NCBI GenBank assembly: GCA_005881085.1
Contig: VBGU01000104.1
Span: 1-10,718 of the forward strand
Length of the DNA stretch: 10,718 nt
DNA from: Chloroflexota bacterium
Lineage (GTDB): Bacteria; Chloroflexota; Limnocylindria; P2-11E
Direction of reading: 5' to 3'
Shown: positions 1 through 6,423 of the stretch, one piece after another
How the letters are laid out: each line of letters opens with the position of its first letter
Numbering within the stretch: position 1 is the stretch's first letter
Translations under genes and position numbers: made by a program
Notes under the pieces: generated by a model
The model's database searches: none
The model's input: only the letters and a program-made list of their open reading frames with translations
What the model was told of the DNA's origin: nothing

Positions 1-624
1 CGCCCGACCTTCTTCTACCAGCTGAAGCTGCGTATCGGGATGCAGCTCTACGACGCGCTCTCGCTCGACAAGAGCTTGCCGAGGCGGCAGCACCTCGACC
101 GTGCCGCGACACTCGCCGCGGAACCGACCCTCGAGCCTGACGGGCTCACCGGCGCTTGGCGCTTCTACGACGCGCAGGTGCCGCTTGTCGAGCGGCTCGT
201 CGTAGAGAACCTGGTCGATGCGGCCGAACGCGGTGCGCTCGTCCTGAATCACGCGCGCGTCATCGATTTTCTTCGCGAAGGCGATCGGATCCTGGGAGCG
301 CGCGTTCGCGACACCGTCGCCGAGCGCGACATCGAGGTCCGCGCTCGATTCACCGTCGTGGCGACCGGACCGTGGCTCGATCGCACGATCGCGCCGCTCC
401 GCAAGAGATCAGATCCGCTCCTCCGCCTGACGAAGGGCGTCCACATCGTCACCCGGCGCGCGGTGCAGCAGGCGCTTCTTCGTATTGCCATGGCTCGACG
501 CGACGATAGTCGGGACGACCGACACCGATTACACAGGCGATCCGGGCAACGTCGTCGCGAGCGAGGAGGACGTCCGGTACCTCCAGAACGAAGCACGTCG
601 CGCCTTTCCGAGCGCGCCGTTTGA
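1..624 (+). CDS. glpD: Glycerol-3-phosphate dehydrogenase, N-terminal fragment (5' truncated, frameshifted)
   Basis: This is the middle part of an FAD-dependent sn-glycerol-3-phosphate dehydrogenase, which oxidises glycerol 3-phosphate to dihydroxyacetone phosphate at the membrane. The frame is open from base 1, so the start and the N-terminal FAD-binding glycine motif lie upstream. Recognisable family stretches are YDAQVPLVERLVVEN (codons 55-69), VVATGPWLD (about 119-127) and the glycerol-phosphate-site segment LTKGVHIV (about 143-150). Similarity ends near base 474. From there to the TGA at 622-624 the translation is arginine-rich nonsense, while the rest of GlpD continues in the second + frame. 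The junction also lacks about 11-12 residues that E. coli GlpD has between the VPR and FVIPW motifs, so the lesion looks like an out-of-frame deletion of about 35 nt, not a single-base error. The identity is confident. Whether the lesion is real or an assembly error is open. Confidence 0.85.
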   Translation, partial: RPTFFYQLKLRIGMQLYDALSLDKSLPRRQHLDRAATLAAEPTLEPDGLTGAWRFYDAQVPLVERLVVENLVDAAERGALVLNHARVIDFLREGDRILGARVRDTVAERDIEVRARFTVVATGPWLDRTIAPLRKRSDPLLRLTKGVHIVTRRAVQQALLRIAMARRDDSRDDRHRLHRRSGQRRRERGGRPVPPERSTSRLSERAV

Positions 625-1264
625 TGACATCCACTTCACCTGGGCCGGGGTCCGCGCTCTCGTGCGCGAGGAGGGCGTGAGCGAAGGGCAGGTCTCACGC
701 AAGCACGCGCTCTTCGATCACGCCACAAGAGAAGGCGTGGAGGGCGTTCTCTCAGTCGTGGGCGGGAAAATCACCGCGTACCGGGCGATCGCGGATGAGG
801 TCGTCGATGCGGTGAGCCGACGGCTTTCTCGGAACGGGCGGTCGCGGACCGCTGACGAGCCACTCCCTGGCGCACGGGCCGTCGACCTTGCCGCGCGGCC
901 AGGCGACATCACGCTCGACGCGGCGACGCGCGCGCACCTCACCTCGATCTATGGAGGCCGTGCCCGGGAAGTCCTCGACCTCGCGCGGACCGATCCCTCG
1001 CTCGCGTCACCACTCTGTCCGCACCACCGTGGCATCGAAGCCGAGGTCGTCCACGCCGTACAGAGCGAATGGGCCGAGAGCCTGGGTGACGTTCTTCTGC
1101 GTCGCAATGCGCTCGGTCTTTCGGCGTGCCAGGCACTCGATTGCGTGGAGCGCGTCGCTGACCGCGTGGGTACGCTACTCGGCTGGGACCAGGACCGGCG
1201 CCGCAAGGAGATCGAGGCCTACCGGCGAGAGGTCGAGCCGATGCGCCGTTTCAGCACGGAGTGA
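473..1264 (+). CDS. glpD: Glycerol-3-phosphate dehydrogenase, C-terminal fragment (after frameshift)
   Basis: This is the continuation of GlpD in the second + frame. Recognisable sequence begins at RFFVLPWLDATIVGTTDTDY (codons from 473), which is the family's FV-PW---IGTTD block. It continues through FTWAGVRALV, where the Arg is typical of the substrate site, and VVGGKITAYRAIADEV, then the C-terminal helical domain (LCPHHRGIEAEV near 1015-1050, ALGLSACQALDCVERV near 1110-1155). TTG at 485 is the only nearby start-like codon, but I see no evidence that it is a genuine start. This is best read as the downstream half of one interrupted gene. It stops at TGA 1262-1264, overlapping the GTG of glpK by 4 nt, so the two were one translationally coupled operon. 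Codon choice stays GC-rich and protein-like throughout, so any inactivation is recent. Confidence 0.87.
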   Translation, partial: RFFVLPWLDATIVGTTDTDYTGDPGNVVASEEDVRYLQNEARRAFPSAPFDDIHFTWAGVRALVREEGVSEGQVSRKHALFDHATREGVEGVLSVVGGKITAYRAIADEVVDAVSRRLSRNGRSRTADEPLPGARAVDLAARPGDITLDAATRAHLTSIYGGRAREVLDLARTDPSLASPLCPHHRGIEAEVVHAVQSEWAESLGDVLLRRNALGLSACQALDCVERVADRVGTLLGWDQDRRRKEIEAYRREVEPMRRFSTE

Positions 1265-1872
1265 CCGCGGTCCTCGCGCTCGATCAAGGCACGACCGGTT
1301 CGAGCGCGATCGTCTTCGATGAGGCCGGCGCGATCCGAGGAAGCGCCGATCGCGAGATCAGGCAGTCGTATCCCGCATCGGCGCATGTCGAGCACGACCC
1401 AGACGAGATCTTCGCGACGACGATCGCGGTCGGACGCGATGCGCTTGCGCGCGCCGGCATCGCCGCGAAGGACGTCGCCGCCATCGGCATTACCAACCAG
1501 CGCGAAACGACGGTCGTGTGGGAGCGCGCGACGGGCCGTCCCATACACCCCGCCGTCGTCTGGCAGAGCCGGGCGAGCGCCGCGATCTGCGAACGACTTC
1601 GCGCCGCGGGCCACGAGAAGCTCGTACGCGAGCGGACCGGCCTCGTGATCGACGCGTACTTCTCCGGTACGAAAATCCGTTGGATCCTCGACCAGGTCCC
1701 GGGCGCGAGCTCGTCTGCGGAACGATCGACACCTGGCTCGTGTGGAATCTCACCGGCGGCCGCACGCACGCGACCGATGTCTCGAACGCGTCGCGAACAC
1801 TCGTGTTCGACATCCATCGCCGAGCGTGGGACGACGACCTCCTCGGGTTGCTCGGTATCCCGAGATCGATGA
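1261..1872 (+). CDS. glpK: Glycerol kinase, N-terminal fragment (frameshifted)
   Basis: This is the N-terminal part of glycerol kinase (FGGY family), which phosphorylates glycerol with ATP and so supplies the substrate of the adjacent GlpD. The start is GTG at 1261, inside the glpD stop (GTGA overlap), and gives the proper family N-terminus with the phosphate-binding motif ALDQGTTGSSAIVFD at residues 6-20. NQRETTVVW, AVVWQSRA and TGLVIDAYFSGTKIRWILD follow and hold the expected glycerol-site Arg-Glu, Trp and Tyr. The residue matching E. coli Arg17 is Ser here. Family similarity stops at about base 1706, after WILDQVPGA. The remainder to the TGA at 1870-1872 is out-of-frame. E. coli GlpK has 14 residues between WILDHV and GT-DTW, while only 20 nt remain here, so about 22 nt appear to be missing. 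Confidence 0.86.
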   Translation: MTAVLALDQGTTGSSAIVFDEAGAIRGSADREIRQSYPASAHVEHDPDEIFATTIAVGRDALARAGIAAKDVAAIGITNQRETTVVWERATGRPIHPAVVWQSRASAAICERLRAAGHEKLVRERTGLVIDAYFSGTKIRWILDQVPGASSSAERSTPGSCGISPAAARTRPMSRTRREHSCSTSIAERGTTTSSGCSVSRDR

Positions 1873-2726
1873 TGGCGGCGCCGGTGCCGTCGAGCGGGGT
1901 CGTCGGGGAGACCGAGGCGCGTCACTTCGGCGCGCCCGTACCCATCGCGGGGATCGCCGGGGACCAGCAGGCCGCGCTGTTCGGTCAGACGTGCTTCGTC
2001 GCCGGAGAGGCGAAAAACACATACGGGACCGGCTGTTTCCTTCTCGTGAATACCGGTGAGCGCGCCGCTGCGGCGAGCGGCGGCCTCCTCACAACGATCG
2101 CGTGGGACATCGGCGCCGGCGTCCGCTACGCGCTCGAGGGAAGCGCGTTCATCACCGGCGCGGCGGTCCAGTGGCTCCGCGACGGCCTCGGGATCATCGC
2201 GACAGCCGCCGAGACGGAGGCGCTCGCGGCGAGCCTCGTCGGCAACGACAACGTGTACCTGGTGCCCGCGTTCACGGGCCTCGGCGCGCCACATTGGGAC
2301 ATGTACGCGCGCGGTTTGCTGATAGGGATCGAGCGCGGGACGACGCGCGCGCACATCGCTCGTGCGACGCTCGAGAGCATCGCGTACCAGACGCGGGATC
2401 TCATCGAGGCGATGCGCGGCGCGGGTCAAGCGATCGAGGTGCTTCGTGTCGACGGCGGCGGGACGACGAACGGTTTCTTGATGCAGTTCCAGGCGGACAT
2501 CGCGGGAATTCCCGTCGAGGTCGCGGCGATCCGGGAGACGACAGCGCTCGGTGCGGCGTTCCTGGCGGGACTCGCGACCGGTGTTTGGAAGACGCCCGAC
2601 GAGCTGCGGCGCCGGCGGACCGTCTCCGCGCGGTTCGAGCCGCGGATGTCGGCCGACGAGCGCGAAAGCCTTTACGCAGGGTGGCTGCGCGCGGTCGAAC
2701 GAGCACGCGGATGGGCCCTGTCCTAG
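1701..2726 (+). CDS. glpK: Glycerol kinase, C-terminal fragment (after frameshift)
   Basis: This is the rest of glycerol kinase, in the third + frame. The frame stays open upstream to 1518, but only the part from about 1701 (GRELVCGTIDTWLVWNLTGG) resembles GlpK. The second FGGY domain follows: TDVSNASRTLVFDI, IAGDQQAALFGQTCF with the catalytic-region Asp, NTYGTGCFLLVNTGE for adenine-nucleotide binding, YLVPAFTGLGAPHWD, RATLESIAYQTRDLIEAM and the FGGY signature region with ETTALGAAFLAGLATGVW. The C-terminus is complete and ends at TAG 2724-2726. With the N-terminal fragment the gene spans 1466 nt. Adding about 22 nt would restore one frame of normal kinase length (about 495 residues, against 502 in E. 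coli). No internal stop or further damage is seen. It converges on the phosphodiesterase gene with no intergenic terminator. Confidence 0.88.
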   Translation, partial: GRELVCGTIDTWLVWNLTGGRTHATDVSNASRTLVFDIHRRAWDDDLLGLLGIPRSMMAAPVPSSGVVGETEARHFGAPVPIAGIAGDQQAALFGQTCFVAGEAKNTYGTGCFLLVNTGERAAAASGGLLTTIAWDIGAGVRYALEGSAFITGAAVQWLRDGLGIIATAAETEALAASLVGNDNVYLVPAFTGLGAPHWDMYARGLLIGIERGTTRAHIARATLESIAYQTRDLIEAMRGAGQAIEVLRVDGGGTTNGFLMQFQADIAGIPVEVAAIRETTALGAAFLAGLATGVWKTPDELRRRRTVSARFEPRMSADERESLYAGWLRAVERARGWALS

Positions 2727-3361
2727 TCCTTCGGCACGCGCTCGGGGAAGTCCGACATGATCCCGTCGACGCCCCACTCGCGGAAGCGCGCGATCTCGCG
2801 CGGCTCGTTCACCGTCCAGGCGTTCACCTTCACGCCCGTGGCGTGCGCCGCCTTCACGATCTCCGGCGTCACGTATGTGCGATTGGGATGAAGAGCCCAG
2901 AGACGCATACCGCGCGCGCTCTCCATAAGTGACGATCGATCGGGCGAATCGGCGAAGATGAACGCGCGCCGCACCGCGGGTCCGGCAACGCGGCATCCCT
3001 CGAGTGCCGCCCACCAGAAGCTCGACACGTATGCATCGGGGTCTCGGCGCTCGGCCAGGAGCTTGCCAACGGAACCACCCGTCTCCTGGGCGGCCTTCTC
3101 GCTCATCTCGGATTTGAGCTCGACGTTCACGCCCAGCTTGCCGCGGCAGAAGTCGAGCACCTCTTGGAGCGTCAGCTTCAGGTCTGGGCCCGGCCGGTCG
3201 TGGGAGATCAAAAGACGCCCGTCGTCGGCAAGCCACACATCCGTCTCGATCTCGTCGCACCCGAGCTCAAGCGCCTTCGCGAACGATTCGATCGTGTTCT
3301 CGGGCGAATGTCCCTTGGCCCCGCGATGGCCTATCCGGCGCACGGCCCTAGCGTCCCACAT
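2723..3361 (-). CDS. Glycerophosphodiester phosphodiesterase, short form (GDPD/UgpQ-like)
   Basis: GDPD-family TIM-barrel enzyme that hydrolyses glycerophosphodiesters to an alcohol and glycerol 3-phosphate. Visible active-site residues are the IGHRG motif (His12-Arg13), ENT (Glu21), IETDVW (Glu39, Asp41), ISHD (His54-Asp55), NVELK (Glu81, Lys83) and the C-terminal VNAWTVNEP and GVDGIMSDFP. There is no signal peptide, so it is cytoplasmic. At 212 residues it is shorter than typical bacterial enzymes of about 240-250. The stretch between the HD pair and TLQEVLDF is only about 9 residues, where many relatives carry about 40. The ATG at 3361 overlaps the permease stop by 14 nt. A GTG at 3343 (residue 7) would start just after that stop and is a plausible alternative. 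It is last in the four-gene minus-strand operon. Its product G3P is the substrate of the damaged GlpD next door. Confidence 0.9.
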   Translation of the reverse strand: MWDARAVRRIGHRGAKGHSPENTIESFAKALELGCDEIETDVWLADDGRLLISHDRPGPDLKLTLQEVLDFCRGKLGVNVELKSEMSEKAAQETGGSVGKLLAERRDPDAYVSSFWWAALEGCRVAGPAVRRAFIFADSPDRSSLMESARGMRLWALHPNRTYVTPEIVKAAHATGVKVNAWTVNEPREIARFREWGVDGIMSDFPERVPKD

Positions 3362-4973
3362 CCCTGCGACGCATAACGACGAGGGCTACAGCCGTCCCGG
3401 CGACGCCGATCGCGATCAACGTGGCAATCCCACCCCAGTCGTCCTTCGACATCGGCGATCCGTACAAGGCGTAGAGCGAGATGTTGCTCACCCAGTCGGG
3501 CCATTGGAAGAGTGGCGCGAATTGCTGCGCGAAGTACCCCACCACTGCCAGTGTGCCCAGGGCGGCGACGGCCACCCGTGGCCGCCAGCCCACGAGCGCG
3601 TGACCGATACCAGCGAACGCGTAGGCGACTGGCAGTACAGCCGCGGAGGCGAAGACGAAGCGGCTTGCGGGCAGGCTGATCCCCGTGGACGTCGCGGTCA
3701 GGTACACCGCGAGCGAGCTGAAGGCCACGACGACAGCGCAGGCGACGACGACCGCCGCGATCCGTTCGACCACGACCCGCGGGCGCGACACCGGCGCGCT
3801 CAGGATCATTTCGAGCCGACCCTCTGCGTCATCGGCTGCCCATCCATTGACTTGCGCGACGACGAAGAGCGAGATGAGCAGCAAGAGCGTCGAGAACCAG
3901 ATCACGCCGACGAAGTCGGCATAGGCGTTGATGCCGGCGCGCTCGAAATACGCCCGGAGCAGCGGAATATCCGAGCTTCCGAGGGCGTCGACCATGACCT
4001 TGGTGATCGAGGTCAGGAATCCCGCGAGGACCGCCAAACCGAGAGCCCACGCGACGATCCACACGCGCTGCTGATCCACCATCGCGAGGACGGGCAGACG
4101 CAGAAGAGGATCTCGCGCGGGACGCCACTCGACCATCGCCTTGCCGGCCGCACCGCGAAAGAGCGGGCCGCCAATGTCCCGACGAACGAACGCGAGGATC
4201 GCAAGGACGACGAGAACCAGCGCACTCACGGCAAGCGCGGCGGTAGCGACGGTGTCGAGGGAGCCTCCGCGGAGGAGTGGCGTGCTCCGCTCATACAGAT
4301 AGAACGGGGACAGCCAGCGGACCGCACCGACATCGAGGCCCGACCGGGCGGCGGCATTGAGCATGAAGAGCACCAGCACGACGATCGCTGAGATTCCGGT
4401 GGCGCTTCGCCGTGTCGTCACAACCTGGGCGACGAGGAGCGCGAGTGCGAATACGAACATCGTCAAGATCCACATGGCCAAGCCCTGAAGTGCGAGGGGA
4501 CCGAGAGACAAGGGCTCCTGCCCGATGGCCGCGCCGACGTCGGTCACGGCGAGCATGAAGGCGATCGAGAGCGCGGCCACCGCGGCGAAGCCGGCGACGC
4601 GCGCCGCGATGAGGCGCATGCGGGAGACGCCCGTCGAGAGCCACAGCTCGACGAAGCCGCGCTCCTCGTCGCCGCGGCCGGCGCCGGTGCCGGCCAGAAG
4701 TGCCCAAAACGCGTAGATGAGCACGGCTGAGCCGAACCAGCGCCAGGTCAGATAGCCCGCCATCGTGTCGAGCTGAGCCGGAACCGGAAGCAGGTATGTG
4801 AGCTGGCGCGCGAGGAGCTCCATTTGCTGCGCGAAGAGCGCCCGCGCGGCCGGTGTGTCGCCCGCGATCTGCGCGAACCCGATCGCGTTGAGCAGCCCGC
4901 CTGCCGCGACCACCAGTGCGGTCATCAGGAGACTGGTGCGGTGTGAGCGCACGGCGAGCCGGAGGAGGGTCAT
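3348..4973 (-). CDS. ABC-2 type exporter permease, duplicated 12-helix form (COG3559/TnrB3-like)
   Basis: Integral membrane permease of an ABC exporter, 541 residues with about twelve hydrophobic segments. It is built as two related halves. The cytoplasmic coupling-type segment after the second helix appears twice: GDEERGFVELWLSTGVSRMR (residues 101-120) and ADDAEGRLEMILSAPVSRPR (380-399). Each half ends with RRDIG/RRRDVG (264-268 and 535-540). This layout matches the family annotated as putative exporters of polyketide antibiotics, in which one polypeptide supplies both membrane halves. It starts at ATG 4973, 28 bp after the ATPase stop. A G-rich run sits upstream but too far away for an ordinary ribosome site. 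The ATPase gene directly upstream is its likely partner. The substrate cannot be read from the sequence, and the polyketide label is only a family name. Confidence 0.86.
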   Translation of the reverse strand: MTLLRLAVRSHRTSLLMTALVVAAGGLLNAIGFAQIAGDTPAARALFAQQMELLARQLTYLLPVPAQLDTMAGYLTWRWFGSAVLIYAFWALLAGTGAGRGDEERGFVELWLSTGVSRMRLIAARVAGFAAVAALSIAFMLAVTDVGAAIGQEPLSLGPLALQGLAMWILTMFVFALALLVAQVVTTRRSATGISAIVVLVLFMLNAAARSGLDVGAVRWLSPFYLYERSTPLLRGGSLDTVATAALAVSALVLVVLAILAFVRRDIGGPLFRGAAGKAMVEWRPARDPLLRLPVLAMVDQQRVWIVAWALGLAVLAGFLTSITKVMVDALGSSDIPLLRAYFERAGINAYADFVGVIWFSTLLLLISLFVVAQVNGWAADDAEGRLEMILSAPVSRPRVVVERIAAVVVACAVVVAFSSLAVYLTATSTGISLPASRFVFASAAVLPVAYAFAGIGHALVGWRPRVAVAALGTLAVVGYFAQQFAPLFQWPDWVSNISLYALYGSPMSKDDWGGIATLIAIGVAGTAVALVVMRRRDVGR

Positions 4974-5001
4974 GCGGCTGCGGCCGCCGCTCCCCCCTCA
5001 C

Positions 5002-5883
5002 TCACTGGTAGAACCCGAGGAAGATCTCCTCGAGCGACGGCTCGCGGCTCTCGAACTTGGTGACGCGCGAGCTCGCGAGCATGGCCAGCAACGGCTCGAA
5101 CGCACCGCGGAACATCCCGCTCACACGGTGATCTTCGATCTCGATCTGTTCGAATCCGGGGACCGCACGGATGCGCTCGATCGGTGGCGTCTCCGCGAAC
5201 ACGATCTCCACGCGATGCGCTCGCATACCCGCGAGCTGGTCGAGCTGACCGACCGTCGCGAGGTGGCCCTCGCGCACGATCCCGACCCGATCGCACACGT
5301 GCTCCACCTCGGAGAGGACATGCGACGAGATAAAGATCGTCGCGCCACGGACGCGGGCATCGCGGACCAGCCCGTAGAACTCCTGCTGGTGGAGCGGATC
5401 GAGTCCGCTCGTTGGCTCGTCGAGGATGAGCAGTGCCGCCTTCGGCGCGAATGCCAAGAGCAGGGCCAATTTCTGCTTGTTGCCGTGCGAGTACTCGCGG
5501 TACTTGCGGCCGAGGTCGAGATCGAGACGTTTCGCGATCGCCTCGACCTCGCTGTCGGTCACGTCGCCGCGGAGACCCGCGATATACGCCACGATCTCGG
5601 AGCCTCGCCAGCCGCCGAATTGCGGCAGCTCGCCCGGGACGTAGCCGATCTTGTGCTTCAAGGCCACTCCGTCGCGGTCGGCGTCGAGCCCGAGGACCGT
5701 TGCCGACCCTCGCGTTGCGTGGATGAGGCCCATAAGGAGCTTGATCGTCGTTGTCTTTCCCGCCCCGTTTGGCCCTAGGAACCCGAAGACCTCGCCCTCT
5801 TCGACGGTGAGGTCGAGGTCGAAGATGCCGTGACCAGCCCCGTAGTCCTTTGTCAACCCATTCGTCGAGATCGCGTCTGTCAT
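5002..5883 (-). CDS. ABC transporter ATP-binding protein (CcmA-type, COG1131)
   Basis: Nucleotide-binding subunit that powers the adjacent ABC-2 permease, 293 residues from ATG 5883. Motifs are complete: Walker A GPNGAGKT (37-44), Q-loop region around YVPGELPQFGG (81-91), signature YSHGNKQKL (131-139, the YS-GN/MKQK variant usual in this exporter class in place of LSGGQ), Walker B LLILDEPTSGLD (151-162) and the H-loop His188 in SSHVLSEVEHV. The C-terminal 70 residues end in EPSLEEIFLGFY, as in ATPases carrying the DUF4162-type tail. An in-frame ATG at 5907 would add 8 residues. I prefer 5883 because it overlaps the upstream stop by ATGA and has a GGAGAG ribosome site six bases before it. The permease follows after 28 bp. 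Confidence 0.92.
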   Translation of the reverse strand: MTDAISTNGLTKDYGAGHGIFDLDLTVEEGEVFGFLGPNGAGKTTTIKLLMGLIHATRGSATVLGLDADRDGVALKHKIGYVPGELPQFGGWRGSEIVAYIAGLRGDVTDSEVEAIAKRLDLDLGRKYREYSHGNKQKLALLLAFAPKAALLILDEPTSGLDPLHQQEFYGLVRDARVRGATIFISSHVLSEVEHVCDRVGIVREGHLATVGQLDQLAGMRAHRVEIVFAETPPIERIRAVPGFEQIEIEDHRVSGMFRGAFEPLLAMLASSRVTKFESREPSLEEIFLGFYQ

Positions 5884-6398
5884 GCAGAGCTCTCCGTTTT
5901 CTCCCATTTCACGCGGCCGTGCTGCACGCTCACCGTCACGAACGTCCCGCCACCGAGGACCCGCTCGTCAAAGAGCTTCATGCGCCGGGTCGCGAGCCGG
6001 TAGAAGCGGAACGCGGGCAGATCGCCCTCGTAGGCGCGGAACCGCTTCGCGTAAAGGCGTTCGGCCTCGAGCGAGAGGGGACCCCGAAGCTCGCGCGCCC
6101 GCCCGAAGACCTGGATCCCGCGGTCGGATCCACCCCACGTTTGCGTCGACCGGAAGACCGCGACGGCTGCCGAGCCGGTCGCGCGCACGTTGCGCGAGTG
6201 CGTCGCATCGGGCGCCGAGAGCCAGACGATCTCGTACCGGGTTCCCCACGCGAAATATGCCGTGTTGATGTGGGCGCGCCCGCCGGACGAGACCGTCGCG
6301 ATCGCGCACAGCTTCGACTCGTCGAGGAGCCGTCGCGCGATCGCCGCGAGGCGCGAGCTCGGCGGATGGTTCGAGGACCGCTCGATCGGCATGTGCAC
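5880..6398 (-). CDS. Pyridoxamine 5'-phosphate oxidase-like flavin-binding split-barrel protein
   Basis: Small FMN-binding split-barrel (PNPOx-like) protein of about 170 residues. Visible features are the first beta hairpin LCAIATVSSGGRAHINTAYFAW (about 30-51), EIVWLSAPDATHSRNVRAT (56-74), where S-----H--N is typical of the flavin phosphate region, AAVAVF (77-82), and RGIQVFGRARELRGP (93-107). The C-terminal part (RFYRLATRRMKLFDERVLGGG) recalls the YhbP/COG3787 branch. That subfamily is my inference. No heme, F420 or substrate residue can be assigned, so the reaction is unknown. It is not clearly PdxH itself. GTG at 6398 is the longest start and ATG at 6392 (residue 3) is equally possible. 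Neither has a Shine-Dalgarno site. Its stop overlaps the ATPase start by ATGA, so it is the first gene of the exporter operon, divergent from the molybdenum cluster. Confidence 0.8.
   Translation of the reverse strand: MHMPIERSSNHPPSSRLAAIARRLLDESKLCAIATVSSGGRAHINTAYFAWGTRYEIVWLSAPDATHSRNVRATGSAAVAVFRSTQTWGGSDRGIQVFGRARELRGPLSLEAERLYAKRFRAYEGDLPAFRFYRLATRRMKLFDERVLGGGTFVTVSVQHGRVKWEKTESSA
5890..5895 (-). promoter_or_regulatory. Ribosome binding site of the ABC ATPase gene
   Basis: On the minus strand GGAGAG is followed by CTCTGC and ATG (5883-5881), which is good Shine-Dalgarno spacing. It decides between ATG 5907 and ATG 5883 in favour of 5883. It lies inside the end of the preceding flavoprotein gene, so translation of the two is probably coupled. 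Few other starts in this window have such a site. Confidence 0.6.
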
Positions 6399-6417
6399 AT
6401 GATGAGAGCACTCGGCC

Positions 6418-6423
6418 TACGCT
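6418..6423 (+). promoter_or_regulatory. Possible -10 box of a leaderless promoter for the molybdenum enzyme gene
   Basis: TACGCT fits the TANNNT pattern of -10 elements and ends 7 bases before the GTG at 6431, which has no useful Shine-Dalgarno site. That spacing is the one known for leaderless mRNAs in Actinobacteria and Deinococcus, where transcription starts at or next to the start codon. No convincing -35 box is seen. A six-base degenerate match can occur by chance. Confidence 0.3.

Noticed and set aside
465..490. Programmed ribosomal frameshifting in glpD (and likewise in glpK)
   Set aside because: I see no slippery heptamer with downstream structure, and each joint lacks residues that the family has. 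Frameshifting would not restore them. Deletion explains both facts.
2690..2770. A transcription terminator between glpK and the phosphodiesterase
   Set aside because: No stable stem followed by a T-run was found on either strand around the shared stop; GGGCCC at 2714-2719 alone is too short.
1284..3260. A 658-codon open frame on the minus strand across glpK
   Set aside because: It lies opposite strongly recognisable glycerol kinase sequence and overlaps the phosphodiesterase gene in another frame. Its translation is Arg/Ala/Asp-rich with no domain. Long antisense frames are expected at this GC content.
2958..4391. A 477-codon plus-strand open frame
   Set aside because: It runs antisense to the phosphodiesterase and permease genes. 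Its translation is extremely hydrophilic (Arg, Asp, Glu, His), the typical mirror of a hydrophobic membrane protein, with no family match.
4974..5001. The G-rich run before the permease as a regulatory element
   Set aside because: It may simply be the purine tract of a distant ribosome site. It is short, and no partner repeat or stem was evident.
4798..5778. A 326-codon plus-strand open frame opposite the ABC ATPase
   Set aside because: The ATPase on the minus strand is complete with all motifs. This frame is its complement and shows only charged, repetitive sequence.
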